Below, piece after piece: positions 16,490-24,341 of a DNA stretch of 38,240 bases. The translations under genes and the position numbers were made by a program. The notes under the pieces are model-generated. The model was not told the DNA's origin. It searched no databases and worked only from the letters and a program-made list of their open reading frames with translations. Each line of letters begins with the position of its first letter. Within the stretch, counting starts at the first letter, position 1. The stretch covers positions 1-38,240 of the forward strand of contig JAPYNY010000008.1 of the NCBI GenBank assembly GCA_028283145.1, given 5' to 3'. This DNA is from Candidatus Hopanoidivorans cymbastelae (lineage in GTDB: Bacteria > Actinomycetota > Acidimicrobiia > Acidimicrobiales > Hopanoidiivorantaceae).

Positions 16490-17895
16490 GCGGTCCGCTC
16501 CTTCAGCCCCAGCAAACCCTGAGGACGCACCATCAGCATCGCAACCAGCACAACCAAAGCCACCACCAGCTTGAATTCGCTGTCTATCCAGTAAGTGCTG
16601 ACTTCCACGATTATGCCAATCAGAAAACCGCCCAGCATGGCGCCAAATGCTGTGCCTATGCCACCCAAAATCACCGCGGCGAACATCAGCAGCAACAGGC
16701 GAAAGCCCATCAACCAGTCCAACTGCTCTGAGATGCCGTAGAAAATTCCCCCCAGAGCCGACAAAGCTGCCCCGATGATCCAAACCGTGAGCAAGACATT
16801 GGAAACGTCGATCCCAGCTACCGAAGCCAGTTCCCGATTGGCTGAAACAGCTCTGATGCCGATGCCAGACCGAGTGTTCATCAAAAACAACCCCAAGCCT
16901 GCCAGCAATCCAATCGAGATGATGACGATGACGAGGTTTTTCGGCGTGGTGGTAATCCAACCTATCTCAACCGGGTCTTGAATGTTGTAATCGCGATAGG
17001 AGCGAAAATCAGTTCCGAAGACGACCGCGAAAGAATAGCGCAGCATAAAAGACAGCCCGATGGTCACCAAAGACAGTGACACCAGCGAAATTTTGCGGTC
17101 TCTCAGGGGGCGCCAAAAACCGATTTCCATGCCCCCGATCAGCACTCCGGTAATTAGCATGGCGGGGACGGCAGCTGCCAACAGGCTGATCTGCGGCCCG
17201 CCTTCGGAAGCATTCAGAAAAAAGGCCACTAAAGCCCCCAAGGTAACTATCTCCCCGTGGGCGAAGTTGACCAGACCTGAAACTCCGAACACCAGCGACA
17301 GCCCTACCGAACAAAGCGCCAAGATTGAACCAAACCGCAGCCCTGAAAAGAATAGATTGGCGAAACGTTCAACTCTGGACACGCTTGAACCCACTGCTTC
17401 TCCGAGGCGGAAGATGACCGCCTTGGATTGCCCTTCGCTGACTGAAACATCGGTCAGTGTCTGGCGGTCGGGGTCTGTCAGCCCCATGCCTTCAGGCAAA
17501 GAGTTGACATTGATGCTGACCGAATAAATTCCCTCCGCTGGCACTTCTATCTGCCATTGCCCATCAGAATCTGAGACAGCTGTGCCGATGATGTTGTTGC
17601 CCTGGGAGACTGTGATCTCAGCGCCTGGCACCGGCACCCTCTCTCCGTCTTCCGTTATGACTAGCCGACCTCTGATTGATTCGGCTTCGTCTGGCTGAGT
17701 TGTTTCGGCTTGCGCTAATTCCGCTGCGCCAGCTCCGGTGGACGAACCCAAGTTGAAAAAGAGCGGTGCCAACAGCAAGACTACCAGGCTGGCGAGCACC
17801 ACCAACCCAGGCAAAGCCAAAGACTTAGACCCGCCAGCGATTGGCGTTCCGCCAGCATCAACACCATTTGGCTTGCCGAAGTTTCCTGAAGGCAT
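16486..17895 (-). CDS. ABC transporter permease, LivH/UrtB type, with N-terminal extracellular beta-sandwich domain
   Basis: 469 residues against about 290-310 for LivH. Residues from about 175 onward are a normal LivH (SVGLSLVFGVSGLVNFAHGE, then RAVSANRELASVAGID as coupling loop, and LMVRPQGLLG at the end). In front lies a membrane helix (about 26-48), a Thr/Ala linker and a domain at about 75-165 with the pattern RGRLVITEDGERVPVPGAEI, SDSDGQWQIEVPAEGIYSV, which matches carboxypeptidase-regulatory-like or Cna-B-type beta-sandwiches. That domain should sit outside the membrane. First gene of the importer operon; no Shine-Dalgarno visible before ATG. No separate substrate-binding protein is encoded here, so the domain could help with substrate or receptor docking (inference). 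Confidence 0.9.
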   Translation of the reverse strand: MPSGNFGKPNGVDAGGTPIAGGSKSLALPGLVVLASLVVLLLAPLFFNLGSSTGAGAAELAQAETTQPDEAESIRGRLVITEDGERVPVPGAEITVSQGNNIIGTAVSDSDGQWQIEVPAEGIYSVSINVNSLPEGMGLTDPDRQTLTDVSVSEGQSKAVIFRLGEAVGSSVSRVERFANLFFSGLRFGSILALCSVGLSLVFGVSGLVNFAHGEIVTLGALVAFFLNASEGGPQISLLAAAVPAMLITGVLIGGMEIGFWRPLRDRKISLVSLSLVTIGLSFMLRYSFAVVFGTDFRSYRDYNIQDPVEIGWITTTPKNLVIVIISIGLLAGLGLFLMNTRSGIGIRAVSANRELASVAGIDVSNVLLTVWIIGAALSALGGIFYGISEQLDWLMGFRLLLLMFAAVILGGIGTAFGAMLGGFLIGIIVEVSTYWIDSEFKLVVALVVLVAMLMVRPQGLLGLKERTA

Positions 17896-18028
17896 TATTA
17901 AATTCGCTTAATTTGGTCGCTGAATTTTGCGGTCATAAAATGGTTTGAGGCTCAATTTCTTTTAAAATCCGTGCTTGAACTTTGATTTTAGACAATGAAA
18001 ACAGCCATCTCGTGCCAAGATATAAAAG
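17896..18028. promoter_or_regulatory. AT-rich divergent regulatory region between livH-type and dehydrogenase-like genes
   Basis: The 133 bp carry no reading frame and are clearly richer in A/T than the flanking genes. On the plus strand TATAAA lies at 18021-18026, only 2 bp before the ATG at 18029, with TTGAAC further upstream but too far away for a standard pair. No Shine-Dalgarno precedes either start codon, which would fit leaderless or near-leaderless messages, common in Actinobacteria. Confidence 0.4.
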
Positions 18029-19174
18029 ATGCCTGTTCATAAATTAAACTCAGTCAATGCTTTTGTAGTCTTTGATCTTGATGGAGCTTCTAGCTCTTTG
18101 GGTTTTGTGCGTTGTGCTCCAAAATTACTGGTCAGCAGCTCTGCTGAATTAGCCCGCTCGGCCACCTATACCTTGGCACTCCACGGGCAGCGGCTAGGCG
18201 GAGCCACAGCCAGCATCAATACGGCGGGCGTCAACCGGGATGAAGCGGTCAAAGCTTTCGTGGACGAGATTGCGGGCATGGTAACTGAAGGCAAATTCTT
18301 GCCAGATGCCGGCAAAGGCATAACTGAAGCCGACCTGGCCTCGCTGCGGGCTGATGATTTGCGTCCGGAAATTTTGTTTTCGCAATACAAGGGGATGAAT
18401 TTTCAGGAATATCTTCGCGGTGCCAGCGCTGCGGCGGCTGTGGCCAAAGCCATTTCTGGAGTTGGGACGCCCAGCGAACTTGGCACACCTGACACGCCCA
18501 GCACGTCCGACAAACTTGGCGCAGTTAGCCCCCCCAGCAAACCCCACACCCCCAGCGAAATCAAAGGACAAACTGCAGCTTTTGAAGGTTTTGACTCAAC
18601 CGGCCTGGCAGCTGCGACTGAACTAGCCAAATTCGGAGCGCAAGTGGTTGCCCTTTCAACTTCGGCAGGCTGTGTGGAAAACGAAGCAGGATTTGACATT
18701 ACCAGTCTGGCAGAAAACTATCTGCAACACGGTGAAAACCTGGTGGAACACCTGGGGCGCGAAGTGTCTGAACCCCACAGGATTTTCAGTGTTGAAAGCG
18801 ATATTTTCTTTGCTGGCTCAAAATTTGGAGTAGTTGACCACCAGGTTGCCGAACTGATGCAACCTAAAGTCTTAGGGTCTCTGCAACACTTGGCTTTCAC
18901 AACTCGCGGCTTGGTTGAACTTCAGAAGAAAGCTGTGGCTGTGCTGCCGGATTTTCTCTGCTTGGGTGGCCCGTTCTATGCTGAGCCAACCCAAACCGAC
19001 AGCGCGCAAAATCCACAAGATATCATTCAAGCAGCCCAAGCCAACACCGCTGCCCTAGTTGAAGAGCTGATAGACCATCCTGAAGGGATTTTTCTGGCTG
19101 CCTGCTACAAGGCCGAGGAATTTTTGCTGACTTGGCGCGACGAACTGCCGTTTGGGCGTCCGCTGGCGCCTTAA
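18029..19174 (+). CDS. Glutamate/leucine-dehydrogenase-like protein lacking the catalytic lysines
   Basis: 381 residues organised like the amino-acid dehydrogenase family: an N-terminal substrate domain (LARSATYTLALHGQRLGGAT, compare [23 protein letters not shown] in leucine dehydrogenase) and a C-terminal Rossmann domain (AAFEGFDSTGLAAATELAKF, later VLPDFLCLGGPF for VVPDxLANAGG). Both lysines that bind carboxylate and do catalysis in the family are threonine here (T48, T60); an aspartate remains at D93. The nucleotide loop reads GFDSTG (187-192) instead of GxGNVG. A Pro/Ser/Thr-rich linker (about 147-178) joins the domains. It is therefore unlikely to be a normal dehydrogenase; a sensor or a new activity is possible. 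Divergent from the importer operon. Start at 18029 has an in-frame stop just before it. Confidence 0.75.
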   Translation: MPVHKLNSVNAFVVFDLDGASSSLGFVRCAPKLLVSSSAELARSATYTLALHGQRLGGATASINTAGVNRDEAVKAFVDEIAGMVTEGKFLPDAGKGITEADLASLRADDLRPEILFSQYKGMNFQEYLRGASAAAAVAKAISGVGTPSELGTPDTPSTSDKLGAVSPPSKPHTPSEIKGQTAAFEGFDSTGLAAATELAKFGAQVVALSTSAGCVENEAGFDITSLAENYLQHGENLVEHLGREVSEPHRIFSVESDIFFAGSKFGVVDHQVAELMQPKVLGSLQHLAFTTRGLVELQKKAVAVLPDFLCLGGPFYAEPTQTDSAQNPQDIIQAAQANTAALVEELIDHPEGIFLAACYKAEEFLLTWRDELPFGRPLAP

Positions 19175-19216
19175 AGCCAAGCAAGCACAAATCGCATCAA
19201 GCCAACTACATGACGT

Positions 19217-20269
19217 CTACATAGCGTCGGCAAAGACGTCAATCATCTGGCGCACATCTTCGCCCAGCGGATACAAAATAGGCAGAGTAGCTCCCGATTC
19301 AATGTATTCATTGACTTTGGCTATGCATTCTTGCGGTTCTCCCGCGGCGCAAATCATCTGAACTACTTCGTCTGGCACCAGTTTGGAAGCAGCTTGAATC
19401 TCCTCAAATGTGGCTGGCCAGGTGAGAACTTGGCCAATTTCTTCAATCAACGCCTCTGGCACACCCGAGGCTTTCATAATGTGGGGCTGCTGACCCAAAT
19501 ACTGAGTTACCAGCATGCGTGCCGAATTCAGAGCTTCCTGGCGGTTGTCGGCCAGCGAGCAAACCACCAATTGGGGGCGATCCAAGTCTTCCACCGAGCG
19601 CCCTGCCCGTTCAGCGCCTGTTTGGAGAGCCTGCATGGCTCTGGCATTGTATTCGGGAGAGACTAGATAATTGAGCACTACTCCGTCGGCAATCTCACCA
19701 GTCAGTTCCATCATCTTCATGCCCGTGGCTCCGATGTAGATCGGAATGTCTTTGGGGCGGCGCTCCTGGAAAACGTAGTCAAGCTCTACTCCGTCCAAGT
19801 GAACATAATCCCCGTGGTAGGTAACCGTCTCATTGGCCAGCAAAGCCCGCACCGCTTCCACAATTTCTCGCATGACTTTGAGAGGTTTGGAACGGGAAAT
19901 GCCGACTTTGGCAGCTAGCGGATCCCACCAGGCTCCTATGCCCAAAATAATTCGCCCCGGCGCCAGATCGTCCAATGTGGAAAAAGTGGCTGCCAAGCGG
20001 GCGGGGTTTCGCGTCCAACAATCCACCACACCTGAGCCGATTTTGATGCGATCTGTGGTGGCGGCAAAAGCTGCCATCGGCACACAGGCCTCGCGCACCA
20101 GTCTGCTGTCAGCCTGCCAAGCTGATTCAAAACCGCGCTCCTCGGCATATTTCACATATTCCATAGCCTCTGGAATTGGGTGAACATCTTGGAGATAAAG
20201 AGCTAGACGTTGCGGCACTGGTTTCGACACTGGTTTTCCTTTCTTACTGGTTTTCCATTCTTGCTGCAT
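19217..20269 (-). CDS. LLM-class F420-dependent oxidoreductase (Mer-like)
   Basis: 350 residues of the luciferase-like TIM barrel in its F420-type branch: [20 protein letters not shown] at the N-terminus, [39 protein letters not shown] (the flavin or F420 phosphate region) and [20 protein letters not shown]. Related proteins include methylenetetrahydromethanopterin reductase and many actinobacterial F420 enzymes. ATG at 20269 is preceded by AGGGAA. It is 53 bp downstream of the SsnA-like gene and in the same direction, so it is likely part of the same transcript as the hydroxylase and amidohydrolase. The cofactor choice (F420 rather than FMN) and the substrate are inferred. Confidence 0.85.
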   Translation of the reverse strand: MQQEWKTSKKGKPVSKPVPQRLALYLQDVHPIPEAMEYVKYAEERGFESAWQADSRLVREACVPMAAFAATTDRIKIGSGVVDCWTRNPARLAATFSTLDDLAPGRIILGIGAWWDPLAAKVGISRSKPLKVMREIVEAVRALLANETVTYHGDYVHLDGVELDYVFQERRPKDIPIYIGATGMKMMELTGEIADGVVLNYLVSPEYNARAMQALQTGAERAGRSVEDLDRPQLVVCSLADNRQEALNSARMLVTQYLGQQPHIMKASGVPEALIEEIGQVLTWPATFEEIQAASKLVPDEVVQMICAAGEPQECIAKVNEYIESGATLPILYPLGEDVRQMIDVFADAM

Positions 20270-20322
20270 TTCCCTGCTTGTTTGCTGTCAGGGTTTCTGC
20301 GACCGTTGGCTGCGGTTAGCGA

Positions 20323-21438
20323 CTAACGCAACCGATCAAACAGCCGCTTGGCCTGTTCTTCAGCGTGGGCACGTATTTCTTGGCCGTCAACGCGGGTCGG
20401 GGCTCCATGCTCATATACCACCTCGCCACCCACAGAAACCGCTATGGGTGACACCCCTGGAGTGAAAGCCAAATGCCAAGGATCCATGGTCTCATAAGAC
20501 CATGCGACTTCGTCTTGGCGGACTTCCGGAAACAACTCCTCCCCTGTGATTAGCCACTCCCAAGCTGTTTGTGGAGAAGCAGTTACGTCTGCTGATCTAG
20601 AACAGACATAGGCCAGGCGAAATTCCTCCAACATATCAGCCCCGATGCCGTCGGTGCCCAAAGCTATCGGATTTGAAAATCTGGTTGGCTGGGCATACCC
20701 TACGCTATTGTTCAAGTTGGAGCGGGGATTGTGAACCACGGTGCCTTTGATGCCGTGATCATCTGGCAAAAGCACACCGTGGATAATCAACCAATTTGGT
20801 TTTGAGAGCGGAGCCAGAACCTCAGCAGCATTGGCATCTGGCGGGCCCTCGGCTATATGAATGTGAACTCCCGCATTGTAGGCATCAGCTATGTCGGCCG
20901 CTGCAGCCAGAGTGTCTGGCTGGCAGGTAAAAGCTGCATGCACGCCCACCATGCCCTTCACGCCCACCATGCCCTTGGGGTCGGGAGCTCGGGGTTGGGG
21001 AGCCTGCTCAACCTCTGGTGCCCGCTCAGCCCCTGACCCCCGCTGCTGAAGCTCCTTTAAGAACCGCTCATTTTCCCTCAAACCTCTGCGAGCCCCGTCT
21101 GGGCCATGACGGTCTGTAACCCCATAGGCACAACTAATCCGCACTCCCACTTCCTCACAGGCATCCGCGATGATACTCAGCGAACCCTCAATGGCATTGG
21201 GAGACTCGTGGTGGTCAATGATGGCAGTGCAACCGCGCTCTAGAGCTTCCAGAGCGCCGAGTCTGGCGGAAGCACGAATCATCTCCTCATCCAAAGCGGT
21301 GTCCAACCTCCACCAGATAAGCCTTAGGATTTCCTCAAACGAAGTTGGGGTAGCTGGCGGGGGTGGCATCCCCCTAGCCAGAGCGGAATAAAGATGGTGA
21401 TGGGCGCAGACCAGACCGTTGGTTTTGGATTCTGTCAT
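20323..21438 (-). CDS. SsnA-like metal-dependent amidohydrolase/deaminase, short at the N-terminus
   Basis: 371 residues; SsnA and chlorohydrolase relatives have about 440. The match to SsnA is strong: LVCAHHHLYSALARGMPPPP, the ILRLIWWRLDTALDE block, DHHESPNAIEGSL and VTDRHGPDGARRG. Metal ligands are all present: H13/H15 (HxH), the histidine of GVHAAFTC, that of VHIHIAEG and the aspartate of LGTDGIGADM. What is missing is the roughly 60-residue N-terminal strand region of the beta-sandwich: only eight residues precede VCAHHH. The start is well supported by AGAGGA 2 bp before ATG. In enterobacteria and clostridia ssnA travels with Mo-hydroxylases in purine catabolism; here too the hydroxylase gene lies 125 bp upstream. 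An 18-bp duplication precedes the third ligand strand. Confidence 0.85.
   Translation of the reverse strand: MTESKTNGLVCAHHHLYSALARGMPPPPATPTSFEEILRLIWWRLDTALDEEMIRASARLGALEALERGCTAIIDHHESPNAIEGSLSIIADACEEVGVRISCAYGVTDRHGPDGARRGLRENERFLKELQQRGSGAERAPEVEQAPQPRAPDPKGMVGVKGMVGVHAAFTCQPDTLAAAADIADAYNAGVHIHIAEGPPDANAAEVLAPLSKPNWLIIHGVLLPDDHGIKGTVVHNPRSNLNNSVGYAQPTRFSNPIALGTDGIGADMLEEFRLAYVCSRSADVTASPQTAWEWLITGEELFPEVRQDEVAWSYETMDPWHLAFTPGVSPIAVSVGGEVVYEHGAPTRVDGQEIRAHAEEQAKRLFDRLR
20941..20976 (-). repeat. Perfect 18-bp tandem duplication inside the SsnA-like gene
   Basis: CACGCCCACCATGCCCTT (plus strand) occurs twice in succession with no mismatch and encodes KGMVGV twice, directly before the metal-binding histidine of HAAFTC. 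It follows a Pro/Ala/Gln-rich insertion. Confidence 0.9.
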
Positions 21439-21535
21439 ATCCTCTGCAATCTAAATCTTCATTGTTGTGGCGCAACTTTCAGCCCCGCTGCCTTTCACCC
21501 ACTGCCACCCGCCAGCCGCAGCCAGAGTCGGACAG

Positions 21536-21577
21536 CTAGGCAAGCATGTCTAGGCAGGCACGTCTAGGCAGGCACAG
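21536..21577. repeat. 14-bp tandem repeat, three copies, at the 3' end of the hydroxylase gene
   Basis: CTAGGCAAGCATGT, CTAGGCAGGCACGT and CTAGGCAGGCACAG are adjacent. The third copy supplies the stop codon of the molybdenum hydroxylase gene, the other two lie in the spacer to the SsnA-like gene. Confidence 0.8.
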
Positions 21578-24155
21578 CCGTCAAAGCCCAGTGGTCTTGC
21601 TGGCTGGGTTCCTGCATGGGCAGATGCGACCGCCACTGCCCGTCAAAATCATGCAGAGCTGCTGCCACTGCTCCCGCTGTGGGAACCAAGCCGATTTCAC
21701 CCACACCCTTGATGCCGTAAGGCGCGTTGGGCTGGGCGCATTCCACCAGCACGACATCCACCTGGGGCATGTCCTTGGGGCGAATGATGCCCAGGCTGCG
21801 CAAAGTTGCGTTGGTCGGGCGGCAGTCTTCGTCAACCGGGAAGCCTTCAGTCAGGGCATAGCCAAGCCCCATATGAACCGCGCCTTCAACTTGCCCTTCG
21901 CAGAGTTGAGGGTTGACGGCGCGCCCGACGTCATGGACTGCCAGCACCCTGTCAACCGTTCCCGTTTGGGTGTCTAACTCAATCATCTGGGCGGCATAGC
22001 CAAAAGCCGCGTGAATGACAGGATTTTCAACTCCGTCATTCAGAGAATCAGTCCAGTCGACTGCGTATTCGCCGTGATAGTCAATTCCGATTTTGCAGCC
22101 ATCTTCCAAAGCGGCTCGGCAAGCACTGGCCACTGAGCCAGCGCCCATCAAAGTGCCACGGCTGCCGGTGGTCTGACCTGCTCCAAGCTCACGAGTGGTA
22201 TCCACCAAGACTTGGACTTTTTCGGGTTTGACGCCAAGCTCCTCCACCGCCACCTGAAGCGCTACCGTGTGGATGCCTTGACCCATCTCAGTCCAGCAGT
22301 GCCTTACATCAACCGTGCCGTCCGGTTGGAAACGCACCACCGCTTTGGCAACCTCAGTCAAGCCGTTGCCTAACCCAGAGTTTTTAAGCCCCAGCCCCAA
22401 GCCGACTGGCTTGCCTTCAGCTTTGGCTGCTTCATAGGCATCCTTGACGGCATCCAAGCAAGCTCTGGCTCCCAAACAACCTTCGTCCATGATTTGGCCA
22501 GGCCCCCAGACAGCACCAGGCTCCACCACATTGCGCGACCTGATCTCCCAGCCTGAAATTCCGACTTTTTCAGCCAGCCGATCCAACACGCCTTCCATCG
22601 CAAACTGGGCTTGATTAGCCCCGAAACCCCGAAAAGCGCCACAGACCGGGTTGTTGGTGCGCACGGCAATAGAGTCCACATCTATGGCTGGGGTTTTGTA
22701 GGGGCCACTGGCGTGCCCCGCCGCACGCTGCAACACCTTCATGCTGACTGAGGCATACGGGCCTGAATCGCCTATCATACGGGCTCGCAAGGCGGTGAGG
22801 TGGCCGTCTGGGTCGCAGCCCGCTTCGTATTCCATACGAATGGGATGGCGCTTGGGATGGAGCAGCAGCGATTCTTCTCGGGTGAGGGTGCATTTGACCG
22901 GTCGCTTCAGCAGCCAGGCTGCCAAGGCAGTCTGGGCTTGGTTGGAAAGGTCTTCCTTGCCTCCGAAAGCCCCGCCATTGGAGACCAGTTCCACCACCAC
23001 TTTGGACGGGTCAACATCTAGGACGGCGGCGATTTGGTCGCGGTCGTCCCAAATTCCCTGCCCGCCTGAATAGACCTTGAGTTGGCCGTCTTCGCTGGGG
23101 ACAGCGACGGTGGACTCCGGCTCCAAAAAGGCATGCTCCACCCTCTGGGTTTGGAAGGTTTCCCTGACGACGTGAGCTGAGTTGGCCAGGGCTGTTTCAA
23201 CATCGCCTCGCTGGTAGGCGGAGCGCGATAAAATATTGCCGTCTAGTTCCCATACCGCATCTTCGGCGTCGGGAGCGGCAGCCTTGACAGGGTCGTTATA
23301 GGGCGGCAGAGGCTCGTATTGGATATCTATCAGAGCAGCAGCGCGGCGGGCCGTAGCTACATCTTCTGCCACCACCAAAGCCATGACATCCCCCAGATAG
23401 GAAGTGCGTCCGCCCTCGGGGATGAAAATCGGCCAATCCTGTTGGAGAATACCGACCCTCAGATTCCCCGGCACGTCCTTGGCGGTGATGACCGCCTCTA
23501 CTCCCAGAACTGCTTCGGCAGCAGATGTGTCTATGCGGATGACATCGGCGCGGGCATAGTCGGCTTGGCGCACGGCTGCGTGGAGCATACCCGGCAAGAA
23601 TAGGTCGTCAATATAGGGGCGAAGGCCTGCAGCCAGTTTGGTGGCTTCGTATTTGACACCCGAACTGCCAACTCCGCCTGGGACCGCCGGCTGCGGCGAC
23701 TCGCCCTTGGCTAGGGCATCGACGGCATCCAAGATTTTTATGTAACCTGTGCATCGGCAGAGGTGGCCACCTAGGTGTCGTGAGGCTTCTTCTCGGGTGA
23801 GGTTGGCGCCTTTACGATCTATCAGAGCTTTAGTTCGCACCAATATGCCGGGTGTGCAAAAGCCGCACTGCAGGGCGCCGTGAGCTGCGAAAGCGGCTGT
23901 AAATCGGGCTAGTTCATGGGCTGGCATGCCCTCTAGCGTGAAGATGTCTGCCCCGGATGCTTTGTCTAGCGGGGTTTGGCAGGCGACTCTGGCTTTGCCG
24001 TCCACCAGCACGGTGCAGCAACCGCATTGGCCAGACGGAGCACAGCCGTCCTTGGGGGAGATGATGTTGAGTTCTTCGCGTAGCGCAGCTAGCAGATGGG
24101 GATGGTCGCTGCGGACAGAAACTGGTGAACCGTTAAGTGTGAACTCTGTACTCAT
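21564..24155 (-). CDS. Fused [2Fe-2S]/molybdopterin hydroxylase, Se-type xanthine-dehydrogenase-like
   Basis: 863 residues, a one-chain fusion of the iron-sulfur and Mo subunits. Cysteines 38, 44, 47 and 59 (DGCAPSGQCGCC, VAC) form the plant-ferredoxin cluster, 97, 100, 133 and 135 (CGFCTPG, CRCTGY) the second cluster. The Mo part spans about 165-863 and ends with the active-site glutamate E820 in GIKGVGEIG; SNGGAFGGKED and GAGQTTGSRGTLMG are cofactor-contact regions. Length, fusion and missing FAD domain match the family described as selenium-dependent xanthine dehydrogenase, a relative of E. coli XdhD. It would hydroxylate an N-heterocycle beside a ring nitrogen. Lead gene of the hydroxylase - SsnA-like - F420-enzyme series; GAAGGA precedes its ATG. 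Whether Se is used cannot be told: no selD, yqeB or yqeC is in the window. Confidence 0.9.
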   Translation of the reverse strand: MSTEFTLNGSPVSVRSDHPHLLAALREELNIISPKDGCAPSGQCGCCTVLVDGKARVACQTPLDKASGADIFTLEGMPAHELARFTAAFAAHGALQCGFCTPGILVRTKALIDRKGANLTREEASRHLGGHLCRCTGYIKILDAVDALAKGESPQPAVPGGVGSSGVKYEATKLAAGLRPYIDDLFLPGMLHAAVRQADYARADVIRIDTSAAEAVLGVEAVITAKDVPGNLRVGILQQDWPIFIPEGGRTSYLGDVMALVVAEDVATARRAAALIDIQYEPLPPYNDPVKAAAPDAEDAVWELDGNILSRSAYQRGDVETALANSAHVVRETFQTQRVEHAFLEPESTVAVPSEDGQLKVYSGGQGIWDDRDQIAAVLDVDPSKVVVELVSNGGAFGGKEDLSNQAQTALAAWLLKRPVKCTLTREESLLLHPKRHPIRMEYEAGCDPDGHLTALRARMIGDSGPYASVSMKVLQRAAGHASGPYKTPAIDVDSIAVRTNNPVCGAFRGFGANQAQFAMEGVLDRLAEKVGISGWEIRSRNVVEPGAVWGPGQIMDEGCLGARACLDAVKDAYEAAKAEGKPVGLGLGLKNSGLGNGLTEVAKAVVRFQPDGTVDVRHCWTEMGQGIHTVALQVAVEELGVKPEKVQVLVDTTRELGAGQTTGSRGTLMGAGSVASACRAALEDGCKIGIDYHGEYAVDWTDSLNDGVENPVIHAAFGYAAQMIELDTQTGTVDRVLAVHDVGRAVNPQLCEGQVEGAVHMGLGYALTEGFPVDEDCRPTNATLRSLGIIRPKDMPQVDVVLVECAQPNAPYGIKGVGEIGLVPTAGAVAAALHDFDGQWRSHLPMQEPSQQDHWALTAVPA

Positions 24156-24215
24156 TTCCTTCAGTGCTCATTTATTTGTCAGTTTAATTGATTTCGCCCC
24201 TTAGCGAAAGCTGAG

Positions 24216-24231
24216 TTAGCTGACAAGCTAA
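24216..24231. promoter_or_regulatory. Perfect palindrome TTAGCT-GACA-AGCTAA upstream of the hydroxylase gene
   Basis: Inverted repeat with 6-bp arms and a 4-bp centre, 60 bp before the hydroxylase start codon. Read on the minus strand, its centre forms TTGTCA, a possible -35 element, so a protein bound here would block the promoter. This is the usual layout of a TetR/GntR-type operator; no regulator gene is in the window. Confidence 0.4.
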
Positions 24232-24250
24232 GTTAGTGCTTCCTATTATG

Positions 24251-24327
24251 CCACCGCACCTTACCACCTATGCCATCGCGTCTTACTCCCCCACCGTGTC
24301 TTACCGCCCAACCGCACTTTACCACGC
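24251..24327. repeat. Imperfect 18-20-bp tandem repeat, four copies, in the nitrilase-hydroxylase spacer
   Basis: CCACCGCACCTTACCACC, CCATCGCGTCTTACTCCC, CCACCGTGTCTTACCGCCC and AACCGCACTTTACCACGC succeed each other with a period of 18-20 bp. It lies between the nitrilase-family stop (24342) and the hydroxylase start. It has no spacers and is not a CRISPR. Confidence 0.7.
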
Positions 24328-24341
24328 GATTAACCCAAAAA

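Noticed and set aside
16490..16960. Upstream in-frame extension of the LivM-type permease
   Set aside because: It lies inside livH in another frame, is His/Arg/Gly-rich and not hydrophobic, and an ATGA overlap start is available.
21564..24155. Selenocysteine in the hydroxylase
   Set aside because: No internal TGA; this family, where it uses selenium, carries it as a labile cofactor and not as selenocysteine.
24251..24327. CRISPR-like array
   Set aside because: Units are contiguous and imperfect, without unique spacers, and no cas gene is present.
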